A DNA stretch of 11,184 bases from Collinsella aerofaciens (lineage in GTDB: Bacteria > Actinomycetota > Coriobacteriia > Coriobacteriales > Coriobacteriaceae), in assembly GCA_021639365.1 (NCBI GenBank), contig JAJXHK010000032.1:1-11184 (forward strand), written 5' to 3'. A model generated the notes under the pieces. The model searched no databases. It was not told where the DNA came from and was given only the letters and a program-made list of their open reading frames with translations. Of the stretch, positions 6,238 to 11,184 are shown in pieces. The translations under genes were made by a program, and so were the position numbers. Within the stretch, counting starts at the first letter, position 1. The number at the start of each line of letters is the position of its first letter.

Positions 6238-7176
6238 ATGCTGTTTTCCGGTATCATCGCCGCCCTTACCAGCCTTTTGATTCCCATCATCATCCTGTTG
6301 CTGCTGGTCCCCAACGCCTGCTACGTCGTTGAGCAGCAGCACGCTGTGATCATCGAGCGCTTGGGTAAGTTCAATCGTATCGTCAACGCGGGCTTCCACG
6401 TGAAGGTGCCCGTGATCGACCGCAAGGCCGCCACGGTGAGCCTGCGCACCATGAAAAACGGTTTTGGCATCGACGTTAAGACCCAGGACAACGTGACCAT
6501 CGGCCTTGAGGTCTCCGCTCAGTACCACGTGAGCTACGACATGGGCGCCGGCCCGGCAGATTCGGGCATCTACAAGAGCTACTACATGCTGCAGGAGCCC
6601 GTCGACCAGATGCGCGACTTCATCACCGATGCCCTGCGCTCCTCCATCCCCGTCTACACACTCGATGAGGTCTTTGCCAAGAAGGATGACATCGCCAAGG
6701 ATGTCAACGCTACCGTTTCCGAGCAGATGGCCGCCTACGGCTTCACCCTTGTGTCGACGCTCATCACCAAAATCGCACTGCCGACCGAGGTTGAGAACTC
6801 CATGAACGACATCAACGCCGCCCAGCGCAAGCGCGCTGCCGCGCAGGAGCTCGCCGAGGCCGACCGCATCAAGCGCGTCACCGAGGCGACCGCCGAGGCC
6901 GAGGCGATGGAAAAGGCAGGCGAAGGCATCGCCAACCAGCGCAAGGCCATCGCGCTGGGCATCAAGGATTCGCTCGAGATTATCCAGGAGACGGGCGTCG
7001 GTAACGATGAGGCCAACCAGCTGTTTATGTTTACGCAGTGGTCCGAGATGATGACGGAGTTCGCTCGCACGGGTAAAACCTCGACGGTCGTGCTGCCAGG
7101 CGATTTCTCGCAGTCGGCCTCGATGTTCGAGCAGATGCTGACTGCCGGCAAAGTTCAAAACGATTCGAAGGAGTAG
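6238..7176 (+). CDS. SPFH/band-7 (stomatin-prohibitin-flotillin-HflC) membrane protein
   Basis: The 312-residue protein has one N-terminal membrane span (about residues 4-25) followed directly by an SPFH domain: YVVEQQHAVIIERLGKF, NAGFHVKVPVIDRKAATVSLRT, DNVTIGLEVSAQYHV. A charged Ala/Glu/Lys-rich helix follows (about 195-240: AAQRKRAAAQELAEADRIKR), the usual oligomerising coiled coil. The C terminus is polar. Family members assemble into large rings on the membrane and act as scaffolds or protease modulators; the specific client here is unknown. No NfeD-type partner gene lies beside it. AGAGGAGAG (6226-6234) precedes the ATG, and TATCCT at 6200-6205 is a possible -10 without a clear -35. rlmH starts 6 bases after its stop, so the two are probably co-transcribed. 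Confidence 0.88.
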   Translation: MLFSGIIAALTSLLIPIIILLLLVPNACYVVEQQHAVIIERLGKFNRIVNAGFHVKVPVIDRKAATVSLRTMKNGFGIDVKTQDNVTIGLEVSAQYHVSYDMGAGPADSGIYKSYYMLQEPVDQMRDFITDALRSSIPVYTLDEVFAKKDDIAKDVNATVSEQMAAYGFTLVSTLITKIALPTEVENSMNDINAAQRKRAAAQELAEADRIKRVTEATAEAEAMEKAGEGIANQRKAIALGIKDSLEIIQETGVGNDEANQLFMFTQWSEMMTEFARTGKTSTVVLPGDFSQSASMFEQMLTAGKVQNDSKE

Positions 7177-7182
7177 GCGCGC

Positions 7183-7653
7183 GTGAAATACACCGTCGTT
7201 TGCGTCGGTAAGCTCAAGGAGCGCTTTTGGAAGGACGCGTGCGCTGAGTACACCAAGCGCCTAGGTGCCTATGCCAAGGTGGATATCCGCGAGGTGGCCG
7301 ATATCGACCCGGCTAAGGCGGGCGGCGTGGATGCCGCGCGCGACAAGGAGGGGGCGGCGATTCTTGCCGCCTTGCCATCTCGGGCGCATGTGATCCTGCT
7401 GGCTATCGAGGGCAAGGAGCGTTCGAGTGAGGAGCTCTCGGCGCGGCTCGACGATCTTATGCTGCGAGGCAGCAGCGACATTGCCTTTGTAATCGGCGGT
7501 TCGGACGGCGTGAGTGATGAGGTGCGCGCCCGCGCCGACGAGATGCTCAGCTTCGGACGCATTACCTTGCCGCATAACCTGGCGCGTGTGGTGCTGCTAG
7601 AGCAGATTTACCGTGCCTGCAAGATCAGTCGTGGCGAGCCGTATCACAAATAG
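7183..7653 (+). CDS. rlmH: 23S rRNA (pseudouridine1915-N3)-methyltransferase RlmH
   Basis: RlmH is a SPOUT-fold methyltransferase acting on pseudouridine 1915 in helix 69 of 23S rRNA within the 70S ribosome. The 156-residue protein has the family length and hallmarks: the N-terminal strand with VGKLKE, then LLAIEGKERSSEEL, FVIGGSDGV (knot/SAM loop), LPHNLARVVLLEQIYRA, and the C-terminal GEPYHK. It starts with GTG; AAGGAG (7168-7173) lies within the end of the SPFH gene, 9 bases upstream, so coupling to that gene is likely. Confidence 0.97.
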   Translation: MKYTVVCVGKLKERFWKDACAEYTKRLGAYAKVDIREVADIDPAKAGGVDAARDKEGAAILAALPSRAHVILLAIEGKERSSEELSARLDDLMLRGSSDIAFVIGGSDGVSDEVRARADEMLSFGRITLPHNLARVVLLEQIYRACKISRGEPYHK

Positions 7654-7726
7654 GTCGGCAATACGAAACAATGGCGTGGGACAATACCTTTCGTTTTGAG
7701 GAATGTGTCTGAAAGGACTATGAGAT

Positions 7727-8497
7727 ATGAAGATTGGATTTGTCGGTTTTGGCAATATGGCGAGCGCTATGGCCGATGGCTGGATCGCTGCCGGTGTAGC
7801 TGCGAGCGACATGTGCGCCTGCGCGGGTCGCTACGACGCACTGGTTGAGCGCTGCGAGGCGCGCGGCATGGTCGCCTGCCACGATGCCGCCGAGGTTGTC
7901 GCCGCATCCGATATCGTGGTCGCTGCGGTCAAACCGTACATGATCGAGAAGGTATTCGCCCCGCTCAAGGATGCTCTTGCCAAAAAGGTCGTTCTGTCGG
8001 TTGCCTGGACCTGGGACAGTGCCAAGTGGGAGCAGGTCCTGCCGGGCGTCGCGCATATCTCGACGGTGCCCAACACGCCGGTTTCGGTGGGCGAGGGCGT
8101 CATCGCCTGCGAGAAGGCTTCGACGCTTAACGACGAGCAGCGTGCTGTGGTGCTCGACCTGCTCGGTAAGCTTGGCGCTGTCGTCGAGCTCGACACAAGC
8201 CTGCTGTTTGTGGGCGGCACGGTGGGTGGTTGCGCTCCGGCGTTTGTCGCCATGGCAATCGAGGCCCTGGGCGATGCGGCGGTCAAGCACGGTATTCCGC
8301 GTGCGGATGCTTATCGCATTGTGAGCCAGATGGTGCTGGGTACGGCAAAGCTGCAGCTTGCAACTGGCCAGCATCCTGCGGCGATGAAGGATGCCGTATG
8401 CTCGCCCGGTGGTGCCACCATCAAGGGCGTCGTTGCGCTCGAGGACGCCGGCATGCGCAGCGCCCTGGTCAAGGCAATCGACGCAACCCTCCAGTAA
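7727..8497 (+). CDS. proC: Pyrroline-5-carboxylate reductase
   Basis: ProC reduces pyrroline-5-carboxylate to proline with NAD(P)H, the last step of proline synthesis. The 256-residue protein has the N-terminal Rossmann motif GFVGFGNMASAM, the VAAVKPYM segment, VPNTPVSVGEG, the helical dimerisation region starting GGCAPAFVAMAIEALGDAAV, and the C-terminal signature SPGGATIKGVVALEDAGMR. It is slightly shorter than the usual 260-280 residues. The family G-S-G-P/GSGPA-type turn reads GGCAP here. GAAAGGA (7711-7717) precedes the ATG by 9 bases. A second ATG at 7720 is out of frame. The 73-base gap from rlmH shows no clear terminator or promoter. Its stop codon touches the palindromic element at 8498. 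Confidence 0.94.
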   Translation: MKIGFVGFGNMASAMADGWIAAGVAASDMCACAGRYDALVERCEARGMVACHDAAEVVAASDIVVAAVKPYMIEKVFAPLKDALAKKVVLSVAWTWDSAKWEQVLPGVAHISTVPNTPVSVGEGVIACEKASTLNDEQRAVVLDLLGKLGAVVELDTSLLFVGGTVGGCAPAFVAMAIEALGDAAVKHGIPRADAYRIVSQMVLGTAKLQLATGQHPAAMKDAVCSPGGATIKGVVALEDAGMRSALVKAIDATLQ

Positions 8498-8656
8498 AAC
8501 CGACCAAAAAAGGGACAGTTTATTTTGGCAGGTTTTTCCTGCGGTTTTGTCCTTTTAGCGAAAAGTGCCCCGCAACTGGCTCAATTCCAGTTGCGGGGCA
8601 CTTGCGTTTGCCCAGATAAAACCGACCAAAATAAACCTGTCCCTTTTTGGCAGGTT
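8498..8656. repeat. Nested palindromic (fold-back, MITE-like) intergenic element
   Basis: Two outer arms of about 39 bases (8498-8536 and 8618-8656) are inverted copies of each other with a handful of mismatches and two single-base gaps. Both contain a block of the form AAAAAGGGACAG...TTTATTTTGG. Inside lies a perfect 17-bp stem (8563-8579 with 8587-8603) with a 7-base loop, and a smaller hairpin GCAGG-ttttt-CCTGC (8529-8542). The element fills the space between the convergent stop codons of proC and the small membrane protein. It has no coding potential and its arms are A/T-richer than its surroundings. The strong inner hairpin lacks a clear T-run on either strand, so a terminator role is uncertain. 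Confidence 0.85.
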
Positions 8657-8828
8657 AGTCCCAGAAGCTGTCTTCTTCGTCCTCGGACTTGGGGCCGCGG
8701 TCGACATACATCTTATGGGTGCGCTTCTCCATTACAAAGGCAATAATCGCAAACAGCAGGATGCCGCCGGCGAAAAGGATGGCAAAACCGGTGCGGGTGC
8801 CAAACAAAAAGGAAAAAACTGCGTCCAT
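8655..8828 (-). CDS. Small single-span membrane protein of unknown function (57 residues)
   Basis: On the minus strand an ATG at 8828 opens a 57-residue frame that begins MDAVFSFLFGTRTGFAILFA. It has one hydrophobic membrane segment (about residues 12-33), then a basic stretch EKRTHK, and a strongly acidic C-terminal tail (SEDEEDSFWD). This hydrophobic, basic, acidic order predicts the tail in the cytoplasm by the positive-inside rule. AGAAGG lies 6 bases upstream of the ATG in the minus-strand direction. The gene is divergent from serS and convergent with proC. Its TAA stop overlaps the end of the palindromic element by two bases. I do not recognise the family. The clean topology, ribosome binding site and promoter favour a real gene. 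Confidence 0.75.
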   Translation of the reverse strand: MDAVFSFLFGTRTGFAILFAGGILLFAIIAFVMEKRTHKMYVDRGPKSEDEEDSFWD

Positions 8829-8852
8829 TGGGTGCCTTCTTGCGTAGTTGAG

Positions 8853-8899
8853 TTGGGTCGTAAACGCTCATAAGTATATACTTGCCCATACATGTACAA
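8853..8899. promoter_or_regulatory. Divergent promoter region with overlapping symmetric -10 elements
   Basis: The perfect palindrome AAGTATATACTT (8872-8883) supplies TATACT on both strands: plus strand 8877-8882 for serS and minus strand 8878-8873 for the small membrane protein. For serS, TTGGGT (8853-8858) is a -35 candidate with an 18-base spacer. For the minus strand only TTGTAC (8899-8894) with a short 15-base spacer is seen. The palindromes TACATGTA (8889-8896) and GGTTGCAACC (8900-8909) lie just downstream on the serS side. Confidence 0.5.
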
Positions 8900-8939
8900 G
8901 GTTGCAACCTAAATGGAATGTATATCGCCGGAGGATCTA

Positions 8940-10223
8940 ATGCTTGATATCAAGTTTGTTCGCGAGAACCCCGATGCCATCGATGTCGCCATGGCTAACC
9001 GCCAGACGTCTTGGGATCGCGAGAAGTTCTTTGAGCTCGACGACGAGCGTCGTGCCGTCATCACCGAGGTCGAGGAGCTTCAGGCCACGCGCAACGCCGA
9101 GTCCAAAAAGATCGGCGCTCTAATGAAGGAGGGCAAGAAGGACGAGGCCGAGGCCGCCAAGGAGGCCGTGCGCGCCGTCAACGAGAAGATTGACGGTCTG
9201 GCCGAGCGCCGTACCGCCCTCGAGCAGGAGCAGTACGACTTCATGGCTCACCTGCCCAACATTCCTTGCGAGGCCACGCCGTACGGCAAGGACGAGGACG
9301 AGAACATTGAGCGCCGTCGTTGGGGCACCCCGCGCGAGTTCGACTTCGACTTTAAGCCGCACTGGGATCTGGGCACCGATCTGGACATCCTCGACTTCGA
9401 GCGCGGCAACAAGCTCTCCGGCAGCCGTTTTACCGTTCTCGGTGGCGCTGGCGCCCGCCTGGAGCGCGCCCTCATCAACTTCTTCCTCGATACGCACACC
9501 AGCCGTGGTTTTAAGGAGTGGTGGCCGCCCATCGTCGTCAAGCGTCAGACCATGTTTGGCACGGGTCAGCTGCCCAAGTTCGAGGACGACGCCTACCACG
9601 TCTCGGGCGACAACTTCCTGATCCCCACCGCCGAGGTCGTGCTCACCAACCTGCACGCCGGCGAGGTCCTCGACGCCGACACCCTGCCGCGCCGCTACAC
9701 CGCCTTCACCCCCTGCTTCCGCGAGGAGGCCGGTTCCGCCGGTCGCGACACCCGCGGCATCATCCGTCAGCACGAGTTCGACAAGGTCGAGATGGTCAAG
9801 TTCGCTAAGCCGGAGGAGTCCGACGAGGAGCTCGAGAGCATGACCGCCGAGGCCGAGTACCTGCTGCAGCAGCTGGGCCTTCCGTATCGCGTGATTAGCC
9901 TGTGCACCGGCGACTTGGGCTTCTCTGCCCGTCAGACCTACGACGTCGAGGTCTGGCTGCCGAGCTACAACGCCTACAAGGAGATCAGCTCCTGCTCCAA
10001 CTGCGGTGACTTCCAGGCTCGCCGCGCCAACATCAAGTATCGCGACCCCGAGAACTTCAAGGGTTCGCGCTACCTGCACACTCTCAACGGTTCCGGCCTG
10101 CCGGCCGGCCGCACCATGGCCGCCATTCTGGAGAACTACCAGAACGCCGACGGCACCATCACGATCCCCGAGGTCCTGCGTCCTTACATGGGCGGTCTCG
10201 AGAAGATCGAGCCGGTCGCGTAA
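8940..10223 (+). CDS. serS: Seryl-tRNA synthetase
   Basis: This class II synthetase charges tRNA-Ser (and tRNA-Sec where present). The 427-residue protein begins MLDIKFVRENPDAI, as in bacterial SerRS, followed by the long antiparallel coiled-coil arm (about residues 30-105, rich in Glu/Lys/Ala) that grips the tRNA-Ser variable arm. The catalytic domain has motif 2 (TPCFREEAGSAGRDTRGIIR from residue 257) and motif 3 (GLPAGRTMAAILENYQ, Arg391). The ATG at 8940 is chosen because GGAGG (8930-8934) sits 5 bases upstream and the family N terminus starts there. An in-frame ATG at 8913 would add nine residues that do not belong to the family and contain the ribosome binding site. The leader is too short for a T-box. 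Confidence 0.97.
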   Translation: MLDIKFVRENPDAIDVAMANRQTSWDREKFFELDDERRAVITEVEELQATRNAESKKIGALMKEGKKDEAEAAKEAVRAVNEKIDGLAERRTALEQEQYDFMAHLPNIPCEATPYGKDEDENIERRRWGTPREFDFDFKPHWDLGTDLDILDFERGNKLSGSRFTVLGGAGARLERALINFFLDTHTSRGFKEWWPPIVVKRQTMFGTGQLPKFEDDAYHVSGDNFLIPTAEVVLTNLHAGEVLDADTLPRRYTAFTPCFREEAGSAGRDTRGIIRQHEFDKVEMVKFAKPEESDEELESMTAEAEYLLQQLGLPYRVISLCTGDLGFSARQTYDVEVWLPSYNAYKEISSCSNCGDFQARRANIKYRDPENFKGSRYLHTLNGSGLPAGRTMAAILENYQNADGTITIPEVLRPYMGGLEKIEPVA

Positions 10224-10246
10224 GTTGGCTGCATAGGGGATATGCA

Positions 10247-10274
10247 AGGGCGCTCCTTCGGGGGCGCCCTATTT
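10247..10274 (+). terminator. Hairpin terminator after serS
   Basis: A ten-pair GC-rich stem (10247-10256 with 10261-10270, one T-G pair) closes on the stable TTCG tetraloop. Only ATTT follows, so the T-run is weak although the hairpin is strong. Confidence 0.65.
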
Positions 10275-10323
10275 CGTGCGCAGGTCCATACCATGCCGTG
10301 CGGACAGCTCAATAGAAAACACA

Positions 10324-10363
10324 CGAACAACTGTTCTGTATACAGCCATCTACCTGCTATGCT
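10324..10363 (+). promoter_or_regulatory. Candidate promoter with overlapping SOS (LexA)-box-like site
   Basis: TTCTGT (10334-10339) and TATGCT (10358-10363) form a promoter-like pair with an 18-base spacer, 33 bases before the start codon of the next gene. CGAAC-AACT-GTTCT (10324-10337) matches the Gram-positive/actinobacterial LexA box pattern CGAAC-N4-GTTCG at nine of ten fixed positions and overlaps the -35. A second palindrome, CTGTATACAG (10336-10345), overlaps its right edge. LexA control is an inference from this match only. Confidence 0.4.
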
Positions 10364-10396
10364 TTTGCTAAATAAGAGCGAGAGAAAGGGGACGCG

Positions 10397-10774
10397 ATGG
10401 AGTTGTTTGATGATCGGGTGGTTTTGTTTGAGAGCGACGAGGGCGGGGAGTACCTGCTTGTAACGTGTGAGCCGTCTGGCATGGGTGGCCTGGTGGTTCG
10501 GCAGGCGAGCGAGGGCCCGTTGACCCAATGGTGCTTTGAGGAGTCGCCGCATGTGGTCGAGACCTTTGTGACGCACGAGGGGCTTGTGGCGCTGGAGCAC
10601 TTCTATGGAGTTGGGACTTCCAACCAGGTCGCGCGCATGCTGAGCATCTCGTTTGCCGATTATGACTGTGCCCAGCGGGTGAGATCGCTCCTGAGGGAAC
10701 TTGATGCTAAGTTTGACGTGATCGAAAAGCCAATCGATCGTACGGGGAACGTCGGTATGTGCGGAGCAGCATGA
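10397..10774 (+). CDS. Conserved-looking hypothetical protein, 125 residues
   Basis: I do not recognise this protein. It is 125 residues, probably soluble and cytoplasmic (no signal peptide or membrane span), acidic, with an N-terminal beta-rich part (MELFDDRVVLFESDEGGEYLLVT) and a helical middle and C-terminal part (VARMLSISFADYDCAQRVRSLLRELDAKF). Three Cys are scattered, with no metal-binding spacing. AAAGGGGA (10384-10391) lies 5 bases before the ATG and the codon use resembles the neighbours, so translation is likely. It stands alone between serS and tRNA-Arg, with a possible LexA-type site over its promoter. It could be a small regulatory or stress protein, but nothing in the sequence establishes that. 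Confidence 0.75.
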   Translation: MELFDDRVVLFESDEGGEYLLVTCEPSGMGGLVVRQASEGPLTQWCFEESPHVVETFVTHEGLVALEHFYGVGTSNQVARMLSISFADYDCAQRVRSLLRELDAKFDVIEKPIDRTGNVGMCGAA

Positions 10775-10810
10775 CAAAACTGCGTTTCACAAAAAAGTTT
10801 GAGATTGTGC

Positions 10811-10839
10811 TTGACTCCAATAAGCTAAAGTGGTTTTAT
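10811..10839 (+). promoter_or_regulatory. Promoter of tRNA-Arg(ACG)
   Basis: TTGACT (10811-10816) is a near-consensus -35. With a 17-base spacer the -10 is TTTTAT (10834-10839), four of six matches. The tRNA starts 12 bases after it. Confidence 0.65.
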
Positions 10840-10851
10840 ATGTCTTGCGCT

Positions 10852-10928
10852 GCGGCGTTACCTCAGCTGGATAGAGGGTCTGACTACGAATCAGAACGTC
10901 ATAGGTTCGAATCCTATACGCCGCACCA
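10852..10928 (+). tRNA. tRNA-Arg(ACG)
   Basis: The 77-base gene has a perfect seven-pair acceptor stem (10852-10858 with 10918-10924), A73 and an encoded CCA (10926-10928). The anticodon arm TCTGA/TCAGA encloses CTACGAA, giving anticodon ACG (A34 is normally deaminated to inosine to read CGU/CGC/CGA). The T-arm contains TTCGAAT and the variable loop is short. Confidence 0.97.
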
Positions 10929-10968
10929 ATTGAACTTGAAGCCTCCGGCAACGGGGGCTTTTCTTTTA
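10909..10968 (+). repeat. Direct repeat, first copy: tRNA-Arg 3' end plus terminator
   Basis: This is the left copy of a direct repeat whose right copy is at 11099-11159 (offset 190). It covers the end of tRNA-Arg from the T-loop through CCA, the spacer and the GCAA terminator. The first 26 bases are identical. The spacer differs at a few positions and by one base in length. Confidence 0.9.
10939..10967 (+). terminator. Terminator after tRNA-Arg, first copy
   Basis: Nine pairs (10939-10947 with 10952-10960, one T-G) close on GCAA, followed by a T-rich run. It is duplicated downstream together with the tRNA tail. Confidence 0.8.
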
Positions 10969-10996
10969 TGGCGGTATCCCATGGATTCGAATCTCG
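10969..10996 (-). other. Antisense tRNA 3'-tail remnant ending in CCA
   Basis: On the minus strand there is a T-loop TTCGAAT (complement of 10985-10991), 12 bases, a discriminator G, then CCA (complement of 10969-10971), which is exact tRNA spacing. The T-stem is mismatched and no tRNA 5' half adjoins, so it is a fragment. It occupies the same place relative to the terminator and core as the fragment at 5973-6001. Confidence 0.55.
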
Positions 10997-11000
10997 GTCG

Positions 11001-11100
11001 AGGCGCGGGCGTAAAGAAAACGCGGAGCGTTTTTAGCCCGCGGGCGAGCACGCCGGCAGGCGGGCGAAGCCGGTGCGGATCCGCGAAGCGGATGCGCGGA
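11001..11100. repeat. Conserved 100-bp core of the tRNA-tail cassette, copy 2
   Basis: It aligns without gaps to 6003-6102 (about 92 of 100 identical by hand count). The first hairpin is complete here: outer stem GCGGGC (11005-11010) with GCCCGC (11036-11041), inner stem AAAACGC (11017-11023) with GCGTTTT (11027-11033), loop GGA. The GCGGATCCGC palindrome and the overlapping ATCCGC-GAA-GCGGAT hairpin are unchanged. Confidence 0.85.
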
Positions 11101-11159
11101 ATCCTATACGCCGCACCAATTGAAATCGAAAGCCTCCGGCAACGGGGGCTTTTCTTTTA
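11099..11159 (+). repeat. Direct repeat, second copy: tRNA-Arg 3' end plus terminator
   Basis: The core is joined directly to the tRNA-Arg tail at T-loop position 59 (or up to two bases earlier, since GA is shared by both). The tail runs through CCA at 11118 and is followed by a second GCAA terminator. It is not a functional tRNA. Confidence 0.9.
11130..11158 (+). terminator. Terminator, second copy at the tRNA-Arg locus
   Basis: The stem 11130-11138 with 11143-11151 and the GCAA loop are identical to the first copy, followed by a T-rich run to 11158. Confidence 0.75.
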
Positions 11160-11184
11160 CGCCGGCACCGCACGGATTCGAACC
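11160..11184 (-). other. Antisense tRNA 3' end or remnant, cut by the window edge
   Basis: On the minus strand the window end reads GG-TTCGAAT-CC (T-arm; T-loop is the complement of 11176-11182), 12 bases, G, then GCG where CCA would be expected. It resembles the remnant at 10969-10996 in sequence and position. It could be a diverged repeat of that remnant, starting another cassette unit, or the 3' end of a real minus-strand tRNA gene without encoded CCA. The sequence ends before this can be decided. Confidence 0.4.

Noticed and set aside
8563..8603. The 17-bp inner stem as a plain bidirectional terminator
   Set aside because: It is not followed by a clear T-run on either strand and is embedded in longer inverted arms, so a repeat element explains more of the sequence. 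Termination remains possible as a side effect.
8230..8619. A 129-residue plus-strand frame running from proC into the palindromic element
   Set aside because: It is out of frame with proC, depends on translating the palindrome, and has no start signal.
8913..8939. SerRS start at the upstream in-frame ATG (8913)
   Set aside because: The added residues contain the GGAGG site for the ATG at 8940, and the family N terminus MLDIKF begins at 8940.
9120..10247. A 375-residue minus-strand frame opposite serS
   Set aside because: It has the same cause: an antisense shadow of a highly biased gene, with a repetitive Val/Gly/Ala/Leu composition and no family features.

Overview
The window looks like a chromosomal housekeeping segment of a high-GC actinobacterium. 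The closest fit I can suggest is the class Coriobacteriia (Collinsella-like). That placement is inferred from codon use, the style of the proteins and the gene set, and no database search was possible. Nearly all genes lie on the + strand and most are conserved core genes.

Layout. Positions 1-305 hold the probable last bases of a tRNA (perhaps tRNA-Ser), its terminator, and about 250 gene-free bases with a candidate promoter. Next come a GH5-like glycosidase homologue that has lost key catalytic residues (306-1367) and, 6 bases later, the 16S rRNA methyltransferase gene rsmI (1374-2252). Then follow methionyl-tRNA synthetase metG (2322-3923) with its own terminator, and an overlapping pair, 16S rRNA dimethyltransferase rsmA/ksgA and a TatD-family hydrolase (4035-5802). 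tRNA-Leu(CAG) is at 5846-5932, followed by a repeat cassette up to 6166. An SPFH/band-7 membrane protein (6238-7176), the 23S rRNA methyltransferase rlmH (7183-7653) and pyrroline-5-carboxylate reductase proC (7727-8497) come next. A nested palindromic element separates proC from a 57-residue single-span membrane protein on the - strand (8655-8828). That small gene is divergent from seryl-tRNA synthetase serS (8940-10223). The window ends with an unrecognised 125-residue protein (10397-10774) preceded by an SOS-box-like site, tRNA-Arg(ACG) (10852-10928), and a second copy of the repeat cassette.

Functionally this is a translation-centred region: two aminoacyl-tRNA synthetases, two tRNAs, three rRNA methyltransferases (RsmI, RsmA, RlmH). 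The most unusual feature is the cassette after both complete tRNA genes. In each case a conserved core of about 100 bp (roughly 92 of 100 positions identical by hand alignment, no gaps) follows the tRNA terminator. The core is bounded on its left by an antisense tRNA 3' tail ending in CCA. On its right is a fresh copy of the 3' end of the neighbouring tRNA, starting at the same T-loop position (59) in both loci and including a second copy of that tRNA's terminator. This looks like a family of small tRNA-tail-associated elements that use the same junction at different tRNA genes. I do not recognise it as a named element.
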